Assembly: GCA_963402885.1 (NCBI GenBank)
Contig: OY727097.1
Span: 15,686,001 to 15,750,000 of the forward strand
DNA from: Antedon bifida
Lineage: Eukaryota > Echinodermata > Crinoidea > Comatulida > Antedonidae
Direction: 5' to 3'
Length of the DNA stretch: 64,000 bases
Below the pieces are notes generated by a model. The model saw only the letters and a list, made by a program, of their open reading frames with translations, was not told where the DNA came from and did no database searches. Numbering within the stretch: the first letter of the stretch is position 1; each line of letters opens with the position of its first letter. Position numbers and translations under genes: made by a program. This document shows, piece by piece, positions 13,901-26,023 of the stretch.

Positions 13901-16900
13901 TGTATTATACAGATATAATCAATATTGAACATCGAATTGCACAAAATACTACCATCCATGCGTAACATAATTTTAACAATAGTAATGCGATTGTGTACAA
14001 CTAATTGTAGTTCTACACAATTAAATGTCAATATTTGAATATAATTTTTTTCGAAATATATTCCTCAGCTGCTACATTTTACTACATTTAATGAAATAAT
14101 TATAGACCAGTGAACCCATGCATATTGGTGAAACCCTGATTCAAAATGATAAAATAGGCCTATGCCTACTGTATTTTATTCGAATTATAGTGATTCTGTA
14201 TTGCTGTTCTGAGAACAATGTAGGTATGAGATAATAACGTATATTTACATGTATCTTGTTGATTCTGAGAGCATTTGAGCTTTTGAAACATTCCATCCTG
14301 TACGTTGGCACTTGACTGTTAAGCCGACACATACGCACCCCGTTGGACATTCGAAGCCTATAGAAAAAGTCACAAAATGCTAAAATCCGTTATGTGTAAT
14401 GTACACGTTGAAATGCGACAGTAGGCTAATCAAAAGTATGTTAAAACTTATTTCAACATTAAACAAAGAAAATAATTAGCACAATTAATAATATGATAAA
14501 CAAAGAAAACAATGTTTGTAACGCGAAGAATTTAATTAATTTAAAAATACATACTGCAGTACAATTCATCATCGGCATGTGAACACTCGGCAACACCATT
14601 GCACTTCTGAGATGGTGAAATGCATACAGAACTATGACACCTGAACATACCGGGGCATTCATAGGATTCTACAACACAAAATGAACATACTACTACTTTT
14701 TAATAATAGACTGTTGGGAAAAATGTAATTTCACTCTTTTGTGGGGAAACATAAATGGAATTAAAATACAAGCATACAACATAATCAATTACAAAACGTA
14801 ACTCGTTTCAGAATAATTCCATTCTGTTGCTGTTTGCGGTCCTTGCTAGCGTGATGTCACTTACCACAATTAGTTTCATCCTCTCCGTTTGGGCAATCCC
14901 AAATCGTGTTACATTGCAAATGCTTAGCTATGCAGTATGATCCAGGACATTTGACAGTTTCACGTGGGCATTGGATGTGTGCTGAAGTAAAAAATATCAT
15001 TTAGGCCTAATTAATTGTTTAATCATGCTATTTCCTTTTTGTCTTGTGTGAGTTCTTCTCACGTTTATTTAAATTTTCATTGATGAATATATTATATACA
15101 TATAAATACATTTGTGATAATTAAAAGTAAGTGTTTAAAGTAGTTAAAATACAGGTATATTTACATAATAAGATGCCAGAATTCAGTATTAACCATATTT
15201 TTTCTCATTTAAAATTTTAGATACGATGTTAATTAAAATGTAGAAAAAAAAAATGGCGGTAAAATACATGATTAAAATTTTCTTGTTAAACTATCTTATT
15301 TGTGTTCTTATTTGTGTTCGAGTAGAGAGGCTATAAACTCAGGGGAGGAAAATGTAGTATCCTCCCTCACCAAGATAAGATGGATGGAATGAAAAAAGAG
15401 GAATGTAATAGATTGAAAGTTAGTTATTTAGAATGATAGCATGAAATGGTATATTTAATGAAAACCGTAAGGTTAGAGTCCATACACTGTGCAAGTCCAA
15501 GATGTGAGTTTGGCTCTGTGTGTATGTGAGACGCTTCATACCCGATGTCATCTTAATACAACTACTACTTACAATTTGTATTTACGGTATAACATATTGC
15601 AAATATATAAAAATATATAGAAGTATATATATTGAACAAATACACATACCTATAGATTACATTGACATGTATACGATCATGCTATTTCCATTAAGTTTGT
15701 TTGTTTGGGTGTTTCAATTGTGTTCTGATTTACTTTAGCTTTTATTTAGTGGTTTTGCATTAAACAGGCCTACTCATAAATTATTGATCATTTCTTTTAA
15801 TGTTTAGGCTTGTAAACAATACACAAATTAGGCCTACAACAATTGTCCAGATGTGTTGCATCCCTACATCCCATTGGTAGTAATTGTGAGTCAATATCAT
15901 GCACACACATCAAATCCTTTGAAATACATTCTCCGTTTTTACAGCGCATCTGATCATCCTCGCACTGGTTCTGGTTCCAGTATACTAAAATTGATTGAAT
16001 TAAGATAATTATTATTAAAACAATTTTAATACATTTATTTACAGTATTAAATACATAATGTAATTAAAAGAAAATAGACATTTTTTTTTTAATAAATCGT
16101 AACAATATAAACTTTGATTATATCGCCGTATTGTCTAGCAACGATTAACAATCGCAAGTCAGGGTCCTCGTGTATTTCCGTAGGATTTTAATGCCCAAAG
16201 TGAGATTTCACTTGATTTCACTTTATTATGGTGCTAGGATACCAAAAATGCTAGGTAACAAATTTTCACGATCCCATAACCATGGTAACAGCCCCAATTT
16301 CAAAATGGCGACCAAATGGCCATATCTCCATAACCCTTTGGTCTATTGACAAGATATTGGTATCAAAATACTCGGAATATATATATTTATATTCGTTGTA
16401 ATAGAACATTTTTACTAAATGCAACCGGAAATGCTATTTTTCTGTACTATTGACCCTTGACCTTGACTTGTACTGTATCTTAAAAACGGCTGGTCATATA
16501 AATTTAAAAATGGTCTCAAATTGCTCAGACCTTATATATTTATATTTATTGTAATGCAATATTTTGTTAAAAAATGTCCGGAAGCAAAGTTATTGACCTT
16601 TGACATAAAGAATAGCTTGCAAGTATTTTTATTCAGTAGTCTCTGGTCATATCTCCATAACCCTTTGGTCTATTGACAATATATTGGTATCAAAATACTC
16701 GGAATAAATATATTTATATTCGTTATAATAGAACATTTTTACTAAATATAACCGGAAATGCTATTTTTCTGCACTATTGACCCTTGACCTTGACTCGCAC
16801 TGTATCTAAAAAACGGCTGATTATAGAAATTTAAAAATGGTCTCAAATTGCTCTGACCATACATATTTATATTTATTTTGATGCAACATTTTGTTAGAAA

Positions 16901-19653
16901 ATGACCGGAAGTAAAGTTATTGACCTTTGACCTAATAAACATGAACTTTATGTATAAGCATTTATCTATTTGAGCATGTATCGGCAATGTGGTAGGAGAT
17001 TAAAAATGAGTTTATACATTATTATTATCATTCGAATATTTAATTTCTAATTCACATATTTAGTTTTTATATATATTAGTATATACTTTATAGTGTAAGT
17101 AAACACATTTATCTATGTAAACAACTTTGGACAATAGTTAAAATTTAAGCAGAAATTCATTGCACTGTAGTAATTTTTCTTCCATCCACTTCACTAAAAT
17201 GACGTAGTCAAATTGATGCTTCCTGCACTTTTCCTGAAATGTTAATTGCTATACTTTTTACATTTTTCCTGATAAGAAACTGGAGCTCCAAAATTGGATT
17301 AAAACATCTTTAATTACATCAATACCATGCATTTATTGTGTCAGCAATCACTCAATGAGTGAGAGTGGTTGATCTTCAACTTTTGTACCTTTAATGCATT
17401 TTCATATATGGAGGTTTCTTATACATTGAACAGCTGCCGGCCATACATTATTACGTAGTTATAGACGTTCCTTGGTTTTCTTCCTAGATGTTTCGAGATA
17501 TGAGAAGCAATCTTTCAATGCTAACGTTGACTGCCATTTTGTGATTCATATCGCCAAGCCAAGGAATCTATTTAATGAGTGAGATTGTTAGAAGTGACCA
17601 AGAGGTTTTTGATGTTTACAGCATTTTATGATTTTATCTCCCTCCTTTAAGCTACTAAATGTTTTCAGAGAGTCCACAACCAGACTTTACTCACAAATTT
17701 CAAAAAGCTTCAACTCCTATTTTTTTTATTATCTCTGTTTAAGATATATTTCTTGACTTCTTTTGAAATTATTACTAAGACAATGTTAAAAAAAGTGTTA
17801 TTATTTGTTATGAATGTATTTTGATGAAATCTTGATGGATTTGTGTGTTTTGTGTTGAAGAGTGAGTTCGATGGGATATCTAGTTCGATTTCCTCATCTT
17901 ACGTAGTGCCAACAAGACCACCAACCCATTTTAACTGTTTTCCTTCTGTTCTAGAGCCTGATCCGGGAAAAAGAGCACTATTTAAATACATTTTTTTTCT
18001 TTACATTCAAATGAATTACAATCTTTTATTCACTGTTATTGGGTCATCTACATCAAGCTAAGCTGTTTCATTTGTGTTAGATGACAATGTGTCAGAGACG
18101 AGCATATAAATGAAAACCAGTTATGGGCAAAACAAATCTGCAAGATACCTTCCTAATAAAATAGGTTATAATTACCATCAAATCTCATTCTGACATTTAC
18201 TACTTTTAGCCAAATCAGAAATCTTCAATTAATACGTTTATAGAGGTTCAAAGTGGCAATTGAAAACAATATTTGAAAATGCGAGTTTAGAAAAGAACTG
18301 AATAATAATAATAATTATCCTAAGTGAACACCAGGCTAGTGATCTGGAGGTTGTTGGAGTCCCACCTTACTTAAGTATTAATTATTATTCTTAGTAAAAG
18401 TGAAAATTACGTCAGAGTAGGGCAAAAAAATCTGACCAATGTTATCCATCCTTGTAATGTAAAAGCTATTCTCTATGTCAATGGTGAATAACTTTACTTC
18501 CGGTCATTTTCTTACAAAATATTGCATTACAATAAATATAAATATGTATGGTCTGAGCAATTTGAGACCATTTTTAAATTTCCATGACCAGCCGTTTTTT
18601 AGATACAGTGCGAGTCAAGGTCAAGGGTCACTAGTAAAGAAAAATAGCATTTCCGGTTACATTTAGTCAAAATGGTCTATTAGAACAAATATAAATATAT
18701 TTATTCCGAGTATTTTGATACCAATATCTTGTCAATAGATCAAAGGGTTATGGAGATATGACCAGAGACTACTGAATAAAAATCCTTGTAAGCTATATAT
18801 ATGTCAAAGGTCAATAACTTTGCTTCCGGACATTTTTTAACAAAATATTGCATTACAATAAATATAAATATATAAGGTCTGAGCAATTTGAGACCATTTT
18901 AAAATTTTTATGACCAGCAGTTTTTAAGATACAGTACAAGTCAAGGTCAAGGGTCAATAGTACAGAAAAATAGCATTTCCGGTTGCATTTAGTAAAAATG
19001 TTCTATTACAACGAATATAAATATATATATTCCGAGTATTTTGATACCAATATTTTGTCGAAAGACCAAAGGGTTATGGAGATATGGCCATTTGGTCGCC
19101 ATTTTGAAATTTTGACTGTTACCATGGTTACGGGATCGTGAAAATTTGTTACCTAACATTTTTGGTATCCTAGCACCATAATAAAGTGAAATCAAGTGAA
19201 ATCTCACTTTGGGCATTAAAATCCTACGGAACCCCTATTTTCATACATGAGGAACCTGACTACAAGTGGAACGTCCTTTAACCTATGTTTATAACTTACA
19301 GCAATCCTTCTCATCTTCAGTGATACTTCCAGGGCAATCATTGGTACCATTACAGTTTATCCGAAGAAGAATACAGGTTCCATCGTAACACTGAAACCCA
19401 AATTCGCATCTAGCTATAAAAATGATAGTTGGCAAAAAAAACCCAAAAATAATCAAAATAATGTATATGCAGTATAAACACAAGGGCCACGAACTATTAT
19501 AATATCTACTGTATATCAGAATACACATATTCCTGTAATGCTTTTGTTTTCACAAAATTTGAACACAAGTTGTAAACTTACTGCAGAAAAGTTCATCAGT
19601 TTCATCTGTGCATTGTGTAACAAAGTCACAGCGCATGTCTTGATGTATACACT
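3691..19653 (-). CDS. GRL101/relaxin-receptor-like GPCR (LDLa-LRR-7TM-kinase-like tail), 5' end not found
   Basis: Rhodopsin-family receptor of the type C LGR group; family members are plasma-membrane G-protein-coupled receptors, ligand here unknown. Exons in coding order: 19582-19653, 19300-19413, 15838-15984, 14865-14981, 14555-14668 (LDLa modules); 14249-14357 (LRR N-cap); 13738-13851, 13452-13523, 7086-7157, 6529-6597 (LRRs); 5289-6306 (hinge and 7TM); 4782-4981 and 3691-3855 (tail, stop TAA). Every junction keeps frame with GT-AG ends. Missing: start codon, signal peptide and first half of the first LDLa, which must lie above 19.65 kb. Odd: a 2-bp frameshift in the 7TM exon and a tail resembling a kinase C-lobe. 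The family call is firm; whether this copy works is open. The gene runs opposite to the integrin gene upstream. Confidence 0.85.
5289..6306 (-). CDS. 7TM exon of the GRL101-like GPCR, with a 2-bp frameshift before TM7
   Basis: Starts with the LGR hinge (YTDDNQFCC, then CEPPSDIFSSCEDLM) that joins LRRs to TM1. Visible landmarks are TM1 (GNAFVVVWR), TM2 (NLAISDFLMGVYM), the DRA(I) variant of DRY (SIDRAISI), TM5 and TM6 (FTDFCCWFPIILIG). After that the frame hits a stop at about 5475. Moving to the other frame near 5473-5478 restores TM7 with LPINASLNPYLYT, the expected NPxxY site, and a basic tail down to a good donor at 5289. The shift is explained by an extra TA in an AATATAATT run. This is either a real null allele or pseudogene mutation, or a sequencing error; the rest looks well conserved. 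Confidence 0.85.
6529..14357 (-). CDS. Leucine-rich repeat exons of the GPCR
   Basis: Exon 14249-14357 is an LRR N-terminal cap with the CPTGCVCVGLTVKC cysteine pattern. Exons 13738-13851, 13452-13523 (NISWNGIESI), 7086-7157 (FIDNNGLVTNGP) and 6529-6597 (ENNLLEDIDPDMFNGL) carry LRRs; the last three are 72, 72 and 69 bp, one repeat per exon, all phase 2-2. Exons 13452-13523 and 7086-7157 join in frame and keep the LRR register although a 5-kb transposon lies between them. Four to five LRRs is fewer than many LGRs; an exon lost in the 6.3-kb intron cannot be excluded. Confidence 0.8.
7867..8890 (+). repeat. Left subterminal tandem array of the transposon
   Basis: Units of about 145 bp, each starting with GAGCTAGATCAGCT(T/G)AAAAG and containing CATTGCCAGAC and GCCAGACCCC, alternate between two subtypes to give a ~290-bp period, with about seven half-units. 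The array ends in a C14 run followed by an A run. The regular spacing of the same short motifs is what one expects of transposase-binding subterminal repeats; that role is inferred. Confidence 0.7.
9124..10968 (-). pseudogene. Degraded transposon protein (zinc-finger N-terminus and YARW/LEQT-type C-terminus)
   Basis: Pieces in order on the minus strand: a Lys/Glu-rich exon (donor near 10654), a Cys/His segment from 10515 (CYICQTVT, then YHPLCHRYY), a second Cys segment (CIFCGKG), a GFIKGKFYNRCTRIHQLL block and a C-terminal block (9124-9894) with RPNYARWGTL, DLSLEQTVNRD and AMRRWSLT. Frames change at about 10223, 10050 and 9880, so no intact protein is made. I recognise the overall pattern as one often seen in large transposon-linked hypothetical proteins of invertebrates, but I cannot give it a superfamily name. 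Confidence 0.6.
11846..12640 (-). repeat. Right subterminal tandem array of the transposon
   Basis: Inverted counterpart of the left array, with the same alternating ~145-bp units but about five copies instead of seven. The difference in copy number between the two arms suggests unequal exchange or replication slippage after the element formed. Confidence 0.7.
12781..13451. other. Intron of the GPCR right of the transposon
   Basis: Plain AT-rich intron sequence. Short open frames on both strands show no family resemblance and no LRR pattern. Confidence 0.45.
14555..19653 (-). CDS. LDL-receptor class A exons of the GPCR (five modules, first one partial)
   Basis: Exons 19582-19653, 19300-19413, 15838-15984, 14865-14981 and 14555-14668 each carry a Cys-rich LDLa unit. 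The acidic calcium cage is seen as CTDETDELFC in the first, CPNGEDETNC in the fourth and CSHADDELYC in the fifth; the second reads CPGSITEDEKDC. The third module ends in GCRDATHLDNC, a variant I associate with GRL101-like receptors. All these exons begin and end in phase 1, which suits duplication or loss of whole modules. Only the second half of the first module was found. The intron from 15984 to 19300 holds a 3.1-kb foldback element. Confidence 0.85.
16157..19261. mobile_element. 3.1-kb foldback element with ~0.8-kb inverted arms, in a GPCR intron
   Basis: The left arm (16157 to about 16940) and right arm (about 18457-19261) are inverted copies; the ends read AGTCAGG and CCTGACT. Each arm contains the segment TAGGATTTTAATGCCCAAAG and two copies of a module with TGGTCTCAAATTGCTCAGAC, ACCGGAAGT and TTGACC-type motifs. 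The ~1.5-kb centre (16941-18456) shows no coding potential that I recognise. The right end lies 39 bp from LDLa exon 19300-19413, so the element nearly touches a splice donor. It is probably non-autonomous. Confidence 0.75.
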
Positions 19654-20559
19654 CTACATTGTATGTATATCATAATTGAAAAACTGTTGACGTTTTTTTA
19701 TACTATGTATATGAATTACGATGAGATAACTGTTATTTGAATTTGAGATACGTTCTAATAATTACATTTGTTAGTAAAAAAGAGTAAAGATATAAGGAAG
19801 AAAGGCAAAGAGATTATGGAGCAGCTGTACCAGACAAAGAACTGGTCACTGAAAGCCGAGTGTGTTCTTTCACTTGTGAATGTACCATTTGTGTTTCACA
19901 ATGACATTTTCTTCAGATTTTCACCATCACCTACCTCCTAACAATTCAATGTCTCATGCAATCATATGTAATCAAACATTTACCTAGATTTTCCAAATAC
20001 TTATGAAAATTTCCAATAAAAACAAAAGCTGTACAATTTGACAACCATTTTTTCAAACTTACCATTGTTTACATTTTGCTAGACCGATCGATCGATCGAT
20101 TTCAAAACTTCGGGGTGTAAATAATTTCGTAAACTCTATGTTATGCTTAAGTACTTTCTATTTCAAAACAATCGGTAATTAACAAACTTATATTCTAACA
20201 ATTAGTATAAATATGGTTTTATAATATTCATGACGAAATTGATTAAACTAATTTTAAAGTGTACTAAATAAAAGTTACAAACGTCGTGAAAGTTGAACGA
20301 GATTCAACCACTCGCGTGGCTTCACACTCAGGCACATATCACAGTCTAACAATATTGAGGGCGCTTGAATGTTTTTATTTATTTTACATTGCTTGAGACA
20401 GCTGAGTGTTGTGTCAATGCACTAGGTATAAACACTTAAATTACCGTTGTATAAAATCCACTGTGGCAGACCGGCAGCCAAGCTCATTTCGATCAAGCGA
20501 ACAAGGTACCAATATCCGAGTACAGGAATATTTATTACGTAACACAATATATCAATATA

Positions 20560-21360
20560 TGGACGTCTGCCGGCGTCCCCCTGCTGGGTGTCCCCCTGCT
20601 GGGTGTTCCCCCTGGAGCACCAAATAAGGGTCAGAAAAATGGGCTAGATCATGTTTTGGAGATACCACATAAAAGCAACTAATTAGAATTAACAAACATA
20701 CTCTACTAAGTATAAAAAGTGCATTGCCAGACAAATTATCCACTGTATTAGCCCCGCCAGACACGCCCAAAAGGGTCACTAAATTTGGGCTAGATCATGT
20801 TTTGGAGATACCAAATAAAATCAACTTAGAATTAACAAACATACTCTACTAAGTATAAAAAGTACATTGCCAGACAAATTATCCGCCGTATATGTCCCGC
20901 CAGACACCCCGAAAGTTTCCCCCTGTTAACACCGTGATATAATTGGGCCAAAATAAATATGGAAAGTACCACATGAAACCACGTTTAAATGACTAGGTAC
21001 ATTTAACAGAGTACAGAATGACCCCTGCCAGACAAATTATCCACTATATTAGCCCCGCCATACACGCCCTAAGGAGTCCTAAATTTGGGCTAGATCAAGT
21101 TTTGGAGATACCAAATAAAATCAACTTAGAATTAACAAACATACTCTACTAACTATAAAAAGTGCATTGCCAGACAAATTATCCGCCGTATATGTCCCGC
21201 CAGACACCCCGAAAGTTTCCCCCTGTTACACTGTAATATAATTGGGCAAAAATAAATATGGAAAATACCACATAAAACTAAGTTTAAATGACTAGGTACA
21301 TTTAACAGAGTACATAATGACCCATGCCAGACAAATTATCCACTGTATTAGCCCCGTCAA
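20560..21360. repeat. Tandem array of ~145-bp units related to the transposon's subterminal repeats
   Basis: Units start GGGCTAGATCATGTTTTGG and contain CATTGCCAGACAAATTATCC and CCCGCCAGACAC; starts fall near 20641, 20786 and 21088, alternating with a second subtype (TTGGGC(C/A)AAAATAAATATGG) near 20942 and 21240. Architecture and motif order (GCTAGATCA, then TGCCAGAC, then CGCCAGAC) match the arrays at 7.9-8.9 kb and 11.8-12.6 kb although the sequences between differ. No coding part accompanies it, so it is likely a solo end or deletion derivative of a sister element. Confidence 0.6.
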
Positions 21361-21565
21361 TGATGCCAGGTTCATAAAACTGTGTCAGATGACAGGGAGA
21401 ATGGATCAGGTACTATATCATCACATTTCATAAAAATGAAAATAATGAATCCATAACAGCAACCTAAACTACAATACTGTATTTCATTATAAGTGTTCTT
21501 GTCTGTGGATGATTAACACAAAGTAGCATTAATTAAAAATATTATTACCAAGATTTAAAATGAAT

Positions 21566-22632
21566 TTAAGTGTTATCCATTTGAAACAGGGTGCTATCAA
21601 TTTGAAACAGGGTGCTATCCATTTGAAACAGGGTGCTATCCATTTGAAACAGAGTGCTATCTATTTGAAACAGGGTGTTATCCAATTGAAACAGAGTGAT
21701 ATCCATTTGAAACAGAGTGCTATTCATTTGAAACAGGGTGTTATCCAATTGAAACAGAGTGATATTCATTTGAAACAGAGTGCTATCCATTTGAAACAGG
21801 GTGTTATCCAATTGAAACATAGTTATCCATTTGAAACAGAGTGCTATTCATTTGAAACAGAGTGCTATCCATTTGAAACAGGGTGCTATCCATTTGAAAC
21901 AGGGTGCTATCCATTTGAAACAGGGAGCTATCCATTTGAAACAGGGTGCTATACATTTGAAACAGAGTGCTCTCCATTTGAAACAGGGTGCTATCAATTT
22001 GAAACAGGGTGCTATCCATTTGAAACAGGGTGCTATCCATTTGAAACAGGGTGCTATCCATTTGAAACAGAGTGCTATCTATTTGAAACAGGGTGTTATC
22101 CAATTGAAACAGAGTGATATCCATTTGAAACAGAGTGCTATCCATTTGAAACAGGGTGTTATCCAATTGAAACAGAGTGATATCCATTTGAAACAGAGTG
22201 CTATCCATTTGAAACAGGGTGTTATCCAATTGAAACAGAGTGATATCCATTTGAAACAGAGTGCTATCCATTTGAAACAGGGTGTTATCCAATTGAAACA
22301 GAGTTATCCATTTGAAACAGAGTGCTATCCATTTGAAACAGAGTGCTATCCATTTGAAACAGGGTGCTATCCATTTGAAACAGGGTGCTATCCATTTGAA
22401 ACAGGGAGCTATCCATTTGAAACAGGGTGCTATACATTTGAAACAGAGTGCTCTCCATTTGAAACAGGGTGCTATTCATTTGATAACACTCTGTTTCAAA
22501 TGGATAGCACCCTGTTTCAAATGGATATCACTCTGTTCCAATTGGATAGCACTCTGTTTTAATTAGATAGCACCCTGTTTCAAATGGATAGCACTCTGTT
22601 TCAAATGGATAGCACTCTGTTTCAAATGGATA
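21566..22632. repeat. 21-bp minisatellite with a higher-order repeat and an inverted tail
   Basis: About 50 copies of GGTGCTATCCATTTGAAACAG, with variants. A block of ~480 bp is repeated (starts near 21831 and 22312), giving a higher-order period. From about 22485 the units run in reverse orientation to 22632. Because the unit is 21 bp and has no stop in several frames, long open frames appear on both strands; these are artefacts of the period. Confidence 0.9.
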
Positions 22633-23069
22633 GTACATCCTTTAATAATTAAATAATTAGCAATTCATCCAATTAAATTGAAAAACATTTTTTTTTTGTT
22701 AAGCTTTTTTATTGGACATTTGAATCTTTACTGAAAATAAGTCTTGTAAGATGCTAAATGTATGCCAATTATGATTATGTCCCCTGTCAGAAATGATGTA
22801 CAGTATGGACACTTGACAGCATTTGGTGATCATAAGAACGTGAAGGTAAAAAGATACTCAATATAGAATTGATTTGTGAACGAAATGTATTATATATTTG
22901 GTTACTCCTGTAATGATGTAAACACTTTACAACAATTGGTACTACTAATCATGTATAAGAACGTAAGATGCAAATAATATATAATTGTTAAAGTACATTA
23001 TACTGTACATGAAACTTATAATATACATTATATATGTTATATAAATATTAGAACGTTATATCTACGAAT

Positions 23070-23345
23070 TTCTAATGTATCTCTAAGTGATATTGCTAGG
23101 ATTTCTACAGTCAAAATGAAAAGAAGGACTGACAGGGGGCATCCCTGTCTAATAACATTTTTCATTTCAAAAGCTTCTGAGATCCAGCCGTTGTTCATTA
23201 CATAATTAATATTCAATTAATAAAATGAAGGCTTCAAGGGTCTTAATCGTAACATTTCTATAAATTGAATCAAAAGCTTTACAGAAGTCTAATGAAATCA
23301 GAGCACCATAACTATTTTCATTTCTACATAATACGTAATAGTCAG
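23070..23345 (-). pseudogene. Non-LTR retrotransposon reverse-transcriptase remnant
   Basis: The minus strand encodes ALISLDFCKAFDSIYRN (RT motif with the first catalytic Asp) and, after frame breaks, VIRQGCPLSVLLFILTVEI, the RxGCPLSxxLF motif. Upstream and downstream parts of the polymerase are missing. A LINE-type RT is clear; the clade cannot be set from this fragment. Confidence 0.75.
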
Positions 23346-23399
23346 GCAGCATTTGTAATTTACTTTACGCGATTTGGCCAAGTTTGATTTTTCACTTTC

Positions 23400-23765
23400 A
23401 TGTGGTCAATAGCATCATAAGAAACAAATTTCAACTTAGTGCCCAACTTTTAGATGCGTTTTTCACCGTGTGGGGGCGCTTTTTCAAAATGGCCGCCTAT
23501 ATATCATATATCTCGACAACCGCTTACTCTAAAAACTCAATTATGGTCTCAAATTGTTCGTAATACACATATTTATTATCTTAATGACAAGTTTCATTAA
23601 ATAATTACCACTAAGCCATAAGTACCACTTTTGACCTTTTAACCTTGACCTTGATCATATCTCGTCTTATGATTTTCATTTTGGTCTCAAAGTGTTCATA
23701 ATGTGAATTTTTATATTTGTCCTAATAGAACATTTTCTTCTAAAATGACTAGAAAATATATTTCT
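23400..23765 (+). repeat. Two diverged copies of the dispersed GGTCTCAAA/TTGACCTT module
   Basis: Contains ATGGTCTCAAATTGTTCG, TTGACCTTTTAACCTTGACC, then TTGGTCTCAAAGTGTTCA and CTAATAGAACATTTTCTTC. The same motifs in the same order recur in the arms of the foldback elements at 16-19 kb and 31.7-34 kb. Here the module stands alone without inverted partners. Confidence 0.55.
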
Positions 23766-26023
23766 GACGCATAACATATATATTTACATTGCGGTTGTTT
23801 GCCGTTAAAGACTTTATTTTGTTACACATTTGAACAAATTTGAACATATAATCCAAATTGTTAAATTGTAAACTGTTTGAATATTTTAAATAATCAATCA
23901 ATTGGATCGGATTTTGTTTATTTTAGGACCACGTGTGTCAAGGGATCAGTAGGTAATTAGCAAAAAAAAAAATTATAATGCAAATTAATAAAGATTAAAT
24001 TAAATATATTCATAAAGCATCAAAGTATATTGTGGGGAATAGTATATAAAATTACATCGGGAGAACTGGCTGGTGATAAGACCTTTTGTTTTAAATCCAG
24101 TGATACCCCGATAGCCGAGTTGTTGAGTAATCTCTCTGTGGACTCCATCAGTCCCGTTCGGACCCTGGGATACTTCTGCCAATGTTGCAAGTGCTTCTTT
24201 GGCAAACGCCCCACTGTTTCGCGGTTTCAAAAGTTGTTTAAACTAAATAGTGTATTAATTATACCAAATAGGATGGTATTTATTGAAATAAACGCCCAAC
24301 AGGCTCCCCAATAAAACATCACTTAGAATAATAATCGCCCATCCACATTACACATAATATAATGTATTGTATTTATAACACAATTATAATTGTAGCCGAA
24401 TTCATCGACTACAATTTACCAATCAATTTTGTTACCACTTTTCATATCTATTAGAGGATTTTATTTGATTATAACTATTACCATATTAAAACTAAAACAT
24501 TAATCGTATCCCTCGAATAAGCACCTACCTCAATGAAATCCGCCCCCATTCCCCAAAAGGCCAATCCCCCCCCCCCCCCTTCCTAGAGGGGGAGGAAGCG
24601 AGCTCACCCTCTAGTGTTAACATTTTTTGTATTTTTATTAAATGTGTACATGCTTTTAAAAATGTACACTTATTTAGAATAAAAACGTAATGATCTGTAG
24701 TTTCAAGACTTTTTGTTAATGCCACCAACTCGACTCTTTATTATTTTGTGTTTGTCGCCCTCTAATTGGAAAATGTTGTCAAGTGAAAATTAATAAGGAT
24801 GCGCCCATGCAAGCATGTTGAAATGTTGGCTAAACCATACGTAATTGTTTGCATAATAAAAGACACGACATACGTATATTCTTATTATATAATATATTAA
24901 TTACAGTACATATAGAGGAATTATTATATGCCTAATATAATATTTAAACGTGTTTAGAAATGGCCATTTTGAAAAGACACAGTCCTTCTCCGAGACCTGT
25001 GAAATACAAAAAAAAAATAATTTAATGATTGATAATAAATACTTTAATATTAACCAAGTAAAAAATATCCACATAAATAATCTAGTTCCTAAAAAATATC
25101 AATTAAATCTATATAAACGAAAAATGTATATCCCGCTCTAGCATGCATCCCGCTCGATCCATACAAAATAGCGCGACCGATTTCAAATGCGACCGATATC
25201 ATCAAAAGTATAGCTCTAGCGGCGCGCCATACAAAATACCGGAAGTTGATTTTATCGCGACCGATTTCAAGCGCGACCGATTTCATCTGACACCGAATAT
25301 TTGCAGTATAAAACAATCACATAGAAGCTATTAAACATTAATGAATACGCAATGTAGTTGTCTATCAGGGACATTCAACTGTACGGTAAATATCTGTACC
25401 CCTTTGATTGAGTTTACATGTTACAGTTTTATTTGCTATGTTTGTGTTTATATTTAATATATTATAAATTATGCCCCTACCTCTAGGCCTAGGCTAGGCC
25501 TAGAAGCTAGGAGGGCCTAGGCCTGGCCATAGCTAGGCCTAGTTCTGGTCTAGCCCCTTTATCTTATGTATGTTTGATTACTATTGCAGTTAATCGTTGA
25601 AGATCATATGAGGTCAACGCATTTTAAATTAACAGTAACCAAGTTGTTGCTGTGTTTGTATTGCGGCATCTAGGGCCTACATTGTCACTAATTTAATGAG
25701 GATCATTCACAATTAAGAAAGTTTACAACCAGTTGATTTGTATGCATGTTACCAGTTTTTGTTATTTTAATCAAATGTGTACATTCTTATAAATGTACAC
25801 TTATTTATAATAAAAACAACATAACAATCTTGAGTTTCAAACAAGATTGAATTCATGCTTGTTGAGAAACAAATTATGGGATCTTTATAGAGGGCGGTAT
25901 ATACTATAAATTACTCATCAGTCATATTAATTTAAACTGTTGAAATACACTGGCGTACTCATTTTTTATTTGCTTGAATTTGTAGTTACTACATTTTTCA
26001 ACCATTGTCTGTTTCTTTTTTAG
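23766..26023. other. Non-coding stretch upstream of the first integrin exon found
   Basis: I searched both strands for integrin PSI and MIDAS (DxSxS) exons and found none. A minus-strand frame at about 24000-24230 looks less AT-biased but matches no family I know. There is a C14 run near 24567, an imperfect ~90-bp duplication at 25140-25290 built on GCGACCGATTTCA, and a cluster of overlapping AGGCCT/CCTAGG palindromes at 25484-25545. Confidence 0.4.
25140..25290. repeat. Imperfect tandem duplication with GCGACCGATTTCA motifs
   Basis: Four copies of GCGACCGATTTCA or close variants and two copies of CCATACAAAATA lie in two ~90-bp half-units. It is far richer in CpG than its surroundings. No function can be given. 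Confidence 0.5.

Noticed and set aside
21560-22566. Long open frames with HLKQGAI-like or FETGCYP-like repeats on both strands
   Set aside because: They follow from a 21-bp repeat unit without stops; open in several frames on both strands, with no splice or start context.
24000-24314. Overlapping open frames on both strands
   Set aside because: No family resemblance, no splice-supported exon; left as unexplained sequence.
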